Source: ZC4RG30 sp964632365 (GTDB lineage Bacteria > Pseudomonadota > Gammaproteobacteria > Steroidobacterales > Steroidobacteraceae). Taken from it: 22,757 nt of DNA. The position numbers were made by a program, and so were the translations under genes. Under the pieces are notes generated by a model that saw only the letters and a program-made list of their open reading frames with translations, did not search any database and had not been told where the DNA came from. Of this stretch, positions 15,920 through 22,757 are shown piece by piece (positions within the stretch are counted from its first letter, which is position 1; every line of letters starts with the position of its first letter). The stretch spans positions 1 to 22,757 of the forward strand of contig CAZWDR010000040.1 of the NCBI GenBank assembly GCA_964632365.1, in the 5' to 3' direction.

Positions 15920-15945
15920 CCGACGCTAGCGCGTCAACGCGTCGG
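15920..15945. terminator. 3' hairpin at the end of the molybdenum hydroxylase gene
   Basis: CCGACGC at 15920-15926 pairs with GCGTCGG at 15939-15945 around a 12-base loop that contains the stop codon of the minus-strand gene (15934-15936). No T-tract follows on either strand. The 150 bases between this stop and the MFS stop hold no recognisable gene. Confidence 0.3.
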
Positions 15946-18132
15946 CAGGCGCGCTGACGCCAGCGGCAGGCTGCGCACCCGTGCGCCGGACGCCACGGCA
16001 AGTGCATTCGCCAGCGCGGCGGCGGTCGGTCCCAGCGACGCCTCGCCGGGGCCGACGATGGGCTGGTCGGGCCGGTCGATGAGCACGACCTCGATGGCCG
16101 GTGCCTCGGTGAACCGCAGGATGGGATATTCGTGCCAGTTGCTGATGCCCTGGCTGGCATGTCGCAGCCGCGCGGACTCCAGCAATGTCCAGCTCGTCGC
16201 CTGCAGTGCGCCGCCGGCAATCTGGTTGCGCACGCCATCCGGATTGACGATCGGCCCGCAATCGGCCGCCGCCCACAGGCGCGGCGCGCGGATCGTGCCC
16301 GCCTCATCGACGGCCACCTCGGCCACCACGGCGCAGTAGGTGGAGCTGCCGCTGTAGCGCGCATAGCCGATTCCGAGGCCATGCCCCTTGGGCAGCGCCC
16401 CGCGCTTCTCCCAGCCAGCCTTCGCCGCCACGGCCTCGAGCACGGCGCGGCCGCGGGCATCGGTGAGATGCGCGAGCCGGAAGGCCAGCGGATCCGTGCC
16501 CGCCGCGAGGGCCAGCTCATCCATGAATGACTCGACGGCGAACACATTCGCGTATGCACCGAGCGTGCGCAGCGACGAAGTGCGCACCGGTGATGCGGGG
16601 ATCAGTTCCTCATCCACCTGCAGCGCCGGCAGGTCATACAGCGGCTCGGCGTTGCGGTTCAGGCCGGCGCTGGTCACTTCGCGCACCGGCATGGACTTGC
16701 CACGCAGCTGCGCAGCCAGCAGATTGGCGCCGTCGCCACCACCGAAGCCGGGCCGCGCCGTGTTCGGATAACCGCGAACCACCGACCGCCAGGCACTGAT
16801 GCGGCCGTTTGCGTCCAGCGCTGCCTCGCAGTCCACCAGCATCGCGGCACCCAGCGGCTCCCAGCCGAACTCATCCGCGCGCGACCATTGCAGCCGCACG
16901 GGCCGGCCTGGCACGGCCATCGCCAGCATCGCCGCCTCGAGCGCGGCATCATCGGCGCCGTTCTGCCCGTAACAGCCGGCGCCTTCCTCTGAGATGGTGC
17001 GGATCGCGCTCTCGGGCAGCCCCAGCACGCGGGCCAGTTCCACGCGCAGCGGGAAGATGCCCTGCGTGTGCGACCACACGGTGAGCCGGTCCTGCTCGAA
17101 CAGCGCGACGGCGCAGCTCGGCCCGATGGAGGCATGCGCCTGGAACGGCCGGAAGTAAGTGGCCTGATGCCGCAGCTCGCCGGACACCGCGGCGCCACGC
17201 CGTGCCACGGCGCTGCGACGCACGGGCTGCGCGCGCATGTGCTGCGGCAGCGCTGCATCGTCCGGCAACGCCTCGGTGGACACCTGCTCCCACCGCGCAT
17301 GTCGCGCCAGTTCCGCCGCGGCCGCAATGGCCTGCTCCTCGCGGGTGGCCACCACGCCCAGCACGCTGCCATCACGCAGCACCTGCTGCACGCCCGGCAT
17401 CTTCTGCACCGTCGCCAGGTCGACCGCGGCCAGGCGCGCGGACTGGGTGGGTGGATGCACCATCCGGGCATGCAGCATGCCGGGCAGGCGCAGGTCCTGG
17501 ATGAAGGCGGGGGCTGCGCCAAACACCTTGGCCGGGAAGTCGACGCGGGGCAGCGACTGGCCGACGATGCGGTACTGCGAAGGATCCTTCAGCGGCGCGC
17601 TGCCGCTGACCGGCTGATCCAGCGGCGCATGCGGCACCAGTTCGCCATAGCGCAACCCGCGGCCACGGCGGTCCACCACGCGTCCATCGGCCACGTGCAG
17701 TTCGGCAGCCGGCACCGCCAGCCGCGCGGACGCCACGCCGAGCAGGATCTGGCGCGCCTCGGCCGCGGCATGGCGGATCGACATGCCGCTGTCCTGGATG
17801 GAGCGACTGCCGGCGGTGTAGGACTCGTTCGGCGTGCGCGCCGTGTCGGCGGTCACCACCTCCACCCGCTCTGGCGCAACGTCGAGTTCCTCGGCCGCCA
17901 GTTGCACCAGCGCCGTCTTCAGGCCCTGGCCCAGTTCGGCCTTGCCCGTGAACAGCGTGACGCGATCATCGGTGCCGATGCGCAGCCACGCATCGACGCG
18001 CGGATGACCGCGCAATGCATTGGGCAGGCCGGGACCGGCGCGCACCTGCGCCAGCGTCGGCAGCGCGCCGAACTGGAAGCCGACGAACAGCGCAGTGCCC
18101 GCATTCAGGAAGTGACGGCGCGTCAGCGACAT
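15934..18132 (-). CDS. Molybdopterin-binding subunit of xanthine dehydrogenase-family oxidoreductase (IorB-like)
   Basis: 732 residues, the usual size of IorB/isoquinoline 1-oxidoreductase beta-type large subunits. Such enzymes hydroxylate aldehydes or N-heterocycles at a molybdenum-cytosine-dinucleotide centre. The N-terminus TRRHFLN at 4-10, followed by a hydrophobic stretch and ALPTLAQ, is a twin-arginine export signal. Cofactor motifs include GKAELGQGLKTALVQLAAEEL near residue 63, AGSRSIQDSG, and GPGEASLGPTAAALANAL with the putative catalytic base E697. Its ATG lies 4 bases after the stop of the 2Fe-2S subunit, so the two form an operon. No FAD subunit, cytochrome c subunit or XdhC-type maturation gene is present in the window. 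The substrate cannot be assigned from sequence. Confidence 0.9.
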   Translation of the reverse strand: MSLTRRHFLNAGTALFVGFQFGALPTLAQVRAGPGLPNALRGHPRVDAWLRIGTDDRVTLFTGKAELGQGLKTALVQLAAEELDVAPERVEVVTADTARTPNESYTAGSRSIQDSGMSIRHAAAEARQILLGVASARLAVPAAELHVADGRVVDRRGRGLRYGELVPHAPLDQPVSGSAPLKDPSQYRIVGQSLPRVDFPAKVFGAAPAFIQDLRLPGMLHARMVHPPTQSARLAAVDLATVQKMPGVQQVLRDGSVLGVVATREEQAIAAAAELARHARWEQVSTEALPDDAALPQHMRAQPVRRSAVARRGAAVSGELRHQATYFRPFQAHASIGPSCAVALFEQDRLTVWSHTQGIFPLRVELARVLGLPESAIRTISEEGAGCYGQNGADDAALEAAMLAMAVPGRPVRLQWSRADEFGWEPLGAAMLVDCEAALDANGRISAWRSVVRGYPNTARPGFGGGDGANLLAAQLRGKSMPVREVTSAGLNRNAEPLYDLPALQVDEELIPASPVRTSSLRTLGAYANVFAVESFMDELALAAGTDPLAFRLAHLTDARGRAVLEAVAAKAGWEKRGALPKGHGLGIGYARYSGSSTYCAVVAEVAVDEAGTIRAPRLWAAADCGPIVNPDGVRNQIAGGALQATSWTLLESARLRHASQGISNWHEYPILRFTEAPAIEVVLIDRPDQPIVGPGEASLGPTAAALANALAVASGARVRSLPLASARLPTR

Positions 18133-18136
18133 GACT

Positions 18137-18601
18137 TCAGCTCGCCATCATCGCCGCGGCGCGCTGCACGGCGCGCACGATGCGATCGTAGCTGCCGCAG
18201 CGACAGAGGTGCCGCGCCATCGCGGACCGGATTTCTGCCTCGCTGGGAGCGGCATTGGCGGCCAGCAGGCTGGTCGCGGCGATGATCATGCCGGGCGTGC
18301 AGTAGCCGCACTGGGCGGCCTGTTCGGCGAGGAAGGCAGCCTGCACCGGATGGGGGGCCTGCGGCGTGCCCAGGCCCTCGATCGTGGTGATGCTGGCATC
18401 CGCGGCCGCCGCAACGGTCGTCAGGCAGGACAGCACCTCGCGGCCATCGAGCAGCACCGCGCATGCCCCGCACTGGCCGGCGCCACAGCCGAAGCGCACG
18501 CCGTCGAGTCCCGCGTCGTTGCGCAGCACGTAGAGCAGCGGCGTGTCGGGCGCCACGTCATCCGCGCGCAGCGGCTTGCCGTTGATGTGGAGTTCGGCCA
18601 T
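18137..18601 (-). CDS. 2Fe-2S subunit of molybdenum hydroxylase (IorA-like)
   Basis: 154 residues, the expected size of the small iron-sulfur subunit. The plant-ferredoxin-type cluster is bound by C39-x4-C44-x2-C47 and C59 (GCGAGQCGACAVLLDG...SC). The second cluster, next to the molybdenum cofactor, uses C98-x2-C101 and C133-x1-C135 (CGYCTPGM ... CRCGSYDRI). It carries electrons away from the molybdenum centre of the IorB-like partner encoded 4 bases downstream. There is no signal peptide, so if the complex is periplasmic it would be carried out by the Tat signal of the large subunit. The ATG at 18601 gives the family's usual N-terminus (AELHINGKPL); the ribosome-binding site is weak (AGGCG). 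It begins 43 bases after the 3' end of tRNA-Ser on the same strand, with no terminator seen between them. Confidence 0.93.
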   Translation of the reverse strand: MAELHINGKPLRADDVAPDTPLLYVLRNDAGLDGVRFGCGAGQCGACAVLLDGREVLSCLTTVAAAADASITTIEGLGTPQAPHPVQAAFLAEQAAQCGYCTPGMIIAATSLLAANAAPSEAEIRSAMARHLCRCGSYDRIVRAVQRAAAMMAS

Positions 18602-18644
18602 GGAAACGCCTGGGGAGTGGAGCGTTGCAGCTGTTGCAGATGAC

Positions 18645-18735
18645 TGGCGGAGAGTGAGGGATTCGAACCCTCGAAGGGCTTTTGACCCTTACACCCTTAG
18701 CAGGGGTGCGCCTTCGACCACTCGGCCAACTCTCC
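18645..18735 (-). tRNA. tRNA-Ser (anticodon GCU)
   Basis: 91 bases including the encoded CCA (complement of 18645-18647). The acceptor stem GGAGAGT pairs with ACTCTCC at 18649-18655, with G as discriminator. The anticodon arm CACCC-CTGCTAA-GGGTG shows anticodon GCT, reading AGC and AGU codons. A long variable arm (AAGGGTCAAAAGCCCTT region), diagnostic of tRNA-Ser, and the T-arm GAGGGTTCGAATCCCTC are present. It follows csrA on the same strand, a known gammaproteobacterial neighbourhood. Confidence 0.97.
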
Positions 18736-18760
18736 GTCGCGGCAGCACCTGCGCGGGGCA

Positions 18761-18794
18761 ATAAAAATCCCGCGCCTGCTGGCAGACGCGGGAT
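18761..18794 (-). terminator. Intrinsic terminator of csrA
   Basis: On the minus strand, ATCCCGCG (18794-18787) pairs perfectly with CGCGGGAT (18774-18767) around a 12-base loop, followed by TTTTTATT. This is a standard Rho-independent terminator 41 bases after the csrA stop. It lies between csrA and tRNA-Ser, so the tRNA needs its own promoter. Confidence 0.85.
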
Positions 18795-18821
18795 GATACT
18801 GGTCGAATCTGGGAGGGTAAA
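18793..18821 (-). promoter_or_regulatory. Candidate promoter of tRNA-Ser, overlapping the csrA terminator
   Basis: On the minus strand, TTTACC (18821-18816), a 17-base spacer and TATCAT (18798-18793) form a good sigma-70 promoter. The -10 overlaps the first bases of the terminator's 5' arm, and transcription would begin near 18786, just past that arm. Such a transcript would lack one half of the hairpin and so pass through to the tRNA, with a leader of about 50 bases. Confidence 0.45.
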
Positions 18822-18835
18822 GCTTGCGGAGGGAA

Positions 18836-19045
18836 TCAGCCCGCGGCAGTCAGGACGTCGCCGGCTTCGCGCTCGCCTTCCCGCTCGCTCTTGATGCGCT
18901 CGTAGATCTCATCGCGATGCACGGTCACCGACTTCGGCGCATTCACGCCGATGCGGACCTGGTTGCCCTTGACACCGAGCACGGTGACGGTCACTTCCTC
19001 GCCAATCACCACAGCTTCGCCCACTCGACGGGTCAGAATCAGCAT
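18836..19045 (-). CDS. csrA: Carbon storage regulator CsrA (RsmA)
   Basis: 69 residues. CsrA is a small dimeric RNA-binding protein that recognises GGA motifs in mRNA leaders and controls central metabolism, biofilm and motility. The core MLILTRRVGEAVVIGEEVTVTVLGVKGNQVRIGVNAPKSV (split here by strands) and the RNA-binding arginine in VHRDEIY are intact. The C-terminal tail (EREGEREAGDVLTAAG) is slightly longer than the 61-residue E. coli protein. ATG 19045 is chosen over GTG 19051 because AAGGAG at 19053-19058 stands 7 bases before the ATG but only 1 before the GTG, and family members begin with MLIL. It lies downstream of alaS and upstream of tRNA-Ser, a conserved gammaproteobacterial order, and ends in its own intrinsic terminator. 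Confidence 0.97.
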   Translation of the reverse strand: MLILTRRVGEAVVIGEEVTVTVLGVKGNQVRIGVNAPKSVTVHRDEIYERIKSEREGEREAGDVLTAAG

Positions 19046-19052
19046 GGTCACG

Positions 19053-19058
19053 CTCCTT
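19053..19058 (-). promoter_or_regulatory. Ribosome-binding site of csrA
   Basis: Reads AAGGAG on the minus strand, 7 bases before ATG 19045. The spacing rules out the GTG at 19051 as the start. Confidence 0.8.
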
Positions 19059-19136
19059 CGTAGATGATGGAGCTATTGTCTAGTCACCGAGTGCCGGGAG
19101 GTTATCGGAGAAACCCCTAAAGGCCCGTCGGTCCTT

Positions 19137-19154
19137 GGGGCCGAACGCGGCCCC
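19137..19154 (-). terminator. Perfect GC hairpin after alaS
   Basis: GGGGCCG at 19137-19143 pairs with CGGCCCC at 19148-19154 around a 4-base loop, 14 bases past the alaS stop. It is a strong stem but has no T-tract, so it may stabilise the mRNA 3' end or pause polymerase rather than terminate. The space between alaS and csrA (19046-19168) has no other clear element. Confidence 0.4.
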
Positions 19155-19168
19155 GGCCATCCCACGAG

Positions 19169-21796
19169 TCAATTCGGCAAGCGGGATTGGACGAAGCCGC
19201 GGACGGACTCGAGTGCCGCAGGCAGCGCTGCGGCATTGCTGCCGCCGGCCTGCGCGAAGTCCGCGCGGCCGCCGCCCTTGCCGCCCACCTGCGCCGCGAC
19301 GCTGCCGACGATCTCGCCGGCCTTCAGCGTGGCGGTCAGATCGGGCGTCACGCCCGCGACGATCGACACCTTGCCACCCTCGGCCACTGTGGCCAGCACG
19401 ATGACTGCCGATTGCAGTCGCTGTTTGAGCTGGTCGACGGCATTGCGCAGCGAGGTGGCATCGGCGCCTTCAACGGTGGTGGCAACGACCTTCACGCCGC
19501 CGATGTCGTGTGCGCCGGCGGCCAGGTCGGTGCCCTGGCCGCTGGCGAGGCGGTCCTTCAGCGCTCGCACCTGCTTTTCGAGCGTGCGGATCAGCTCCTG
19601 GCCTTCCTGCACCCGCTGGACCACGTCCTCGCGGCTGCCGCGCACGAGGCCCGCGACCGAGCGCAGCATTTCCTCGGTCTGGGTGACGTAGTCCAGCGCG
19701 CCCTCGCCCGTCACCGCCTCGATGCGCCGCACGCCGGCGGCCACACCGCCCTCGGAGACGATCTTGAACAGGCCGATGTCGCCGGTGCGGTCGACGTGGG
19801 TGCCACCGCACAGTTCCATCGAGAAGCCACCCAGGCGCAGCACGCGCACCTTGTCGCCGTACTTCTCGCCGAACAGCGCGATGGCGCCGGCGGCGACGGC
19901 TTCGTCGTAGGAGCTCTGGCTGATCTGCCCGGCGTGGTTGGCGCGGATCTCGTCGTTCACGCGCCGCTCGATGCGTCGCAACTCATCGGCGGTGACGGGC
20001 TGATAGTGCGCGAAGTCGAAGCGCAGGCGCTCGGGTGCGACCAGCGAACCCTTCTGCTGGACGTGCGTGCCCAGCACCTCGCGCAGCGCCGCGTGCAGCA
20101 GGTGCGTGGCCGTGTGGTTGCGCTTGGTGCGCTCACGACGCGCGTGGTCGATGCGCGCCACCACCTGGTCGCCGACCTTGAGGCCGGCGCCTGCGAGTTC
20201 GCCGATGTGCGCGAAGGCGCTGCCACGCTTGCGCGTGTCGGCGACGCTGAAGCGGGCCGCGCCCGCGACCAGTTCGCCGGTGTCGCCCACCTGGCCACCG
20301 GATTCGGCGTAGAACGGCGTGCGTTCCAGCACCACCTCGCCGGTCTCACCGGCGGCGAGGGCATCCACCGGACGGCCATCCTTCAGCAACGCGACGATGC
20401 GGGACTCGCCTTCGACGCTGTCGTAGCCGTGGAAGTCGGTGATGGCGCCGAGATCCGGCCCGCCGCGCAGGTCGACCCCGAAGCGGCTTGCCGCCCGCGC
20501 CCGCTCGCGCTGCGCCTCCATCTCGCGCTCGTAGCCCTCCATGTCGGCCGAGAGGCCGCGCTCGCGCAGCACATCGGCGGTGAGGTCGGGCGGAAAGCCA
20601 TAGGTGTCGTGCAGGCGGAAGACCACGGCGCCGTCGACCGGGCGACCCTCGCCCAGCGTGGTGATCGCTTCCTCGAGCAGCGACATGCCGGTGGCCAGCG
20701 TGCGGGCGAACTGCTCGCCCTCCTTCAGCAGCACATCGCGGATGAACCCCTGGCGCTCGACCAGCACCGGATACGCCTCGCCCATCACATCGGCCAGCGC
20801 CGGCAGCAGGTCCGCGAAGAACGTCGGCGGTGCCCCGAACTTGTGCCCGTGCCGCATCGCGCGGCGCATGATGCGGCGGAGCACATAGCCGCGTCCCTCG
20901 TTCGACGGCATCACCCCATCGGCCACGAGGAAGGCGCAGGCGCGGATGTGGTCGGCGATCACGCGCAGTGACGGGCTGGCGAGGTCGGCGGTACCCAGCC
21001 GCGCGGCAGCCGCGTTGATCAGATGCTGGAACAGGTCGATCTCGTAGTTCGAGTGCACGCCCTGCAGCACCGCGCAGATGCGCTCCAGACCCATGCCCGT
21101 ATCGACGGACGGCTTCGGCAGCGGCGTCATCGTGCCGTCGGCCGCGCGGTCGAACTGCATGAAGACGAGGTTCCAGATCTCCACGTAGCGGTCGCCGTCT
21201 TCATCCGGCGAGCCCGGCGGGCCCCCGGCGATATGCGGGCCGTGGTCGAAGAAGATCTCGGTGCAGGGACCGCATGGGCCGGTGTCGCCCATGGACCAGA
21301 AGTTCGACTTCTCGCCCAGGCGTGTGACGCGCTCGCGCGGCACGCCGATTTCCTCGACCCAGATCTTCTCGGCCTCGTCATCGTCCTTGTAGACGGTGAC
21401 CCACAGGCGCGCAGCATCGAGGCCCAGCGTGCCGGTCAGCAGCTCCCAGGCAAAGCGGATCGCATCGCGCTTGAAGTAGTCGCCGAAGCTGAAATTGCCC
21501 AGCATCTCGAAGAAGGTGTGGTGCCGCGCGGTGTAGCCCACGTTCTCCAGATCGTTGTGCTTGCCGCCGGCACGCACGCATCGCTGGCTGCTGGTGGCCC
21601 GCACATAGGCGCGCGGATCCTTGCCAAGGAACACGTCCTTGAACTGCACCATGCCGGCATTGGTGAACAGCAGCGTCGGGTCATTGCCCGGCACGAGGCT
21701 GCTCGATGCGATCACGCTATGGCCCTGCCGGGCGAAATGGTCGAGAAAGGCGCTGCGGATTTCGGAGGCGGAGAAGGGTTTCTTTGGACTGGTCAT
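19169..21796 (-). CDS. alaS: Alanyl-tRNA synthetase
   Basis: 875 residues, the same size as E. coli AlaRS (876). It charges tRNA-Ala in the cytoplasm. The class II catalytic domain begins with IRSAFLDHFARQGH and contains TLLFTNAGMVQFKDVFLG and the motif 2 region ARHHTFFEMLGNFSFGDYFK. The editing domain has its zinc/hydrolysis residues HTATH (H561, H565) and C663-x3-H667 (CGGTH), spaced as in E. coli. The C-Ala domain follows, with a coiled-coil segment around EGQELIRTLEKQVRALKDRL and a Gly-rich GGKGGGRADFAQAGG near the end. The ATG overlaps the recX stop (ATGA, 21793-21796) and no separate ribosome-binding site is seen, so translation is probably coupled to recX. Order recA-recX-alaS-csrA is common in gammaproteobacteria. 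Confidence 0.98.
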   Translation of the reverse strand: MTSPKKPFSASEIRSAFLDHFARQGHSVIASSSLVPGNDPTLLFTNAGMVQFKDVFLGKDPRAYVRATSSQRCVRAGGKHNDLENVGYTARHHTFFEMLGNFSFGDYFKRDAIRFAWELLTGTLGLDAARLWVTVYKDDDEAEKIWVEEIGVPRERVTRLGEKSNFWSMGDTGPCGPCTEIFFDHGPHIAGGPPGSPDEDGDRYVEIWNLVFMQFDRAADGTMTPLPKPSVDTGMGLERICAVLQGVHSNYEIDLFQHLINAAAARLGTADLASPSLRVIADHIRACAFLVADGVMPSNEGRGYVLRRIMRRAMRHGHKFGAPPTFFADLLPALADVMGEAYPVLVERQGFIRDVLLKEGEQFARTLATGMSLLEEAITTLGEGRPVDGAVVFRLHDTYGFPPDLTADVLRERGLSADMEGYEREMEAQRERARAASRFGVDLRGGPDLGAITDFHGYDSVEGESRIVALLKDGRPVDALAAGETGEVVLERTPFYAESGGQVGDTGELVAGAARFSVADTRKRGSAFAHIGELAGAGLKVGDQVVARIDHARRERTKRNHTATHLLHAALREVLGTHVQQKGSLVAPERLRFDFAHYQPVTADELRRIERRVNDEIRANHAGQISQSSYDEAVAAGAIALFGEKYGDKVRVLRLGGFSMELCGGTHVDRTGDIGLFKIVSEGGVAAGVRRIEAVTGEGALDYVTQTEEMLRSVAGLVRGSREDVVQRVQEGQELIRTLEKQVRALKDRLASGQGTDLAAGAHDIGGVKVVATTVEGADATSLRNAVDQLKQRLQSAVIVLATVAEGGKVSIVAGVTPDLTATLKAGEIVGSVAAQVGGKGGGRADFAQAGGSNAAALPAALESVRGFVQSRLPN

Positions 21797-22299
21797 GGAT
21801 CGATATCGGGGACGCCGGGATCACCGCCCAGGCAACTGCCGATATGATCGTTGGAAAAGCCCCGGTATTGCAAAAAACGCATCTGCCGCGCGCGCTCGGG
21901 CCAGTCGGCGGGGGCTGCGGCACCGAACTTGCGCAGGCGGACCTCACGGGCCACCTGGGCCCAGTCCGGTCCTTCTTCGATGGCCCTTGCGGCGCGTTCG
22001 GATGAAATTCCCGCCTCGGTCAATTGCTGGCGGACGCGGGCGGGCCCCTGCCCCCGGCCAGCCAACTGCCGGACCAGGCTCTCGGCGTAGCGATCGTCGT
22101 CGAGGAGCCGCTCGCCGGCCAGTTCAGCGACGGTCTCGGCGACCACATCGGCGGCGTAGCCCTTGCTGGTCAGCGCCGACCTGAGTTCACCGGAGGCGTA
22201 TTCCCGCCGTGCCAGCAGCACCAGCGCTGCGGTGCGCACCGCGCCGGGATCTGCGGCGCGGTGCTCATCGACCCGAGGCTTGCGGCGGGAGAAGCCCAC
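21793..22299 (-). CDS. recX: Regulatory protein RecX
   Basis: 168 residues from GTG 22299, near the usual ~160. RecX binds RecA filaments and limits their extension, reducing recombination and SOS activity. Repeats of the RecX three-helix motif can be seen: ALVLLARREYASGELRSALTSKGY, VVAETVAELAGERLLDDDRYAESLVRQL, GRGQGPARVRQQLTEAGI and the C-terminal RARQMRFLQYRGFSNDHI. The frame is open far upstream into recA, so the start is a choice: GTG 22299 lies 20 bases after the recA stop and leaves a short basic N-terminus (GFSRRKPRVDEH). The ribosome-binding site is weak. The stop overlaps the alaS ATG by four bases. It is almost certainly co-transcribed from the recA promoter outside the window. Confidence 0.88.
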   Translation of the reverse strand: MGFSRRKPRVDEHRAADPGAVRTAALVLLARREYASGELRSALTSKGYAADVVAETVAELAGERLLDDDRYAESLVRQLAGRGQGPARVRQQLTEAGISSERAARAIEEGPDWAQVAREVRLRKFGAAAPADWPERARQMRFLQYRGFSNDHIGSCLGGDPGVPDIDP

Positions 22300-22319
22300 T
22301 CGGTGCCCCAGGCTTCGGA

Positions 22320-22757
<438 letters not shown>

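Noticed and set aside
18645..18735. Prophage or island attachment site at tRNA-Ser
   Set aside because: No integrase, phage gene or second copy of the tRNA 3' end was seen in the window.
19187..20971. Long open frames antisense to alaS, and similar ones antisense to lhr, cysJ and the IorB-like gene
   Set aside because: High GC makes stop codons rare in shadow frames. Their translations are Arg/Ala/Pro-rich or low-complexity with no recognisable motifs, while the opposite strand holds clear conserved proteins.

Overview
This window is GC-rich, tightly packed bacterial chromosome with a 100-base run of N at 7870-7969, so it is part of a scaffolded draft assembly or MAG. The right-hand block on the minus strand, recA, recX, alaS, csrA, tRNA-Ser(GCU), is a core gene order known from gammaproteobacteria, including Xanthomonadales. 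Together with the base composition and the full-length Lhr helicase, this suggests a Xanthomonadales-like gammaproteobacterium. I cannot name the genus. There is no phage, transposon, CRISPR array or integrase in the window.

Layout. (1) 125-4462, plus strand: full-length lhr helicase. (2) 4487-7835, minus strand: a compact four-gene unit, read right to left. It encodes a 269-residue ferritin-like protein with a complete diiron ligand set, a second 392-residue ferritin-like protein, an SRPBCC (START-like) protein and a metallo-beta-lactamase-fold hydrolase. Gaps between these genes are 17, 17 and 3 bases. (3) 7836-8083: the divergent control region, interrupted by the assembly gap. (4) 8084-12308, plus strand: 1-Cys peroxiredoxin, cysJ and cysI joined by one-base TGATG overlaps. 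(5) 12360-15783, plus strand: a MarR-type regulator, metY (O-acetylhomoserine sulfhydrylase) and an MFS exporter. (6) 15934-18601, minus strand: an IorBA-like molybdenum hydroxylase pair. (7) 18645-22757, minus strand: tRNA-Ser, csrA, alaS, recX and the C-terminal part of recA.

How the genes work together. CysJI reduces sulfite to sulfide, and MetY can use that sulfide to make homocysteine, so the centre of the window is an assimilatory sulfur segment. A one-cysteine peroxidase is fused into the front of its operon. Divergent from it is a unit with two diiron ferritin-like proteins. The shared, partly missing intergenic region could coordinate iron, peroxide and sulfur functions; this is inference. 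That divergent arrangement is the best candidate here for something not well described. Most of the rest is ordinary core or metabolic content.

Smaller points include a csrA terminator that appears to overlap the tRNA-Ser promoter, an inverted repeat carrying the stop codons of two convergent genes, palindromes at three plus-strand promoter regions (peroxiredoxin, MarR, metY), and a RecA tail made of ten alanines. The gene starts of csrA, recX, the MarR gene and both ferritin-like genes were chosen here from ribosome-binding sites, spacing and family alignment, and they differ from the longest open frame.
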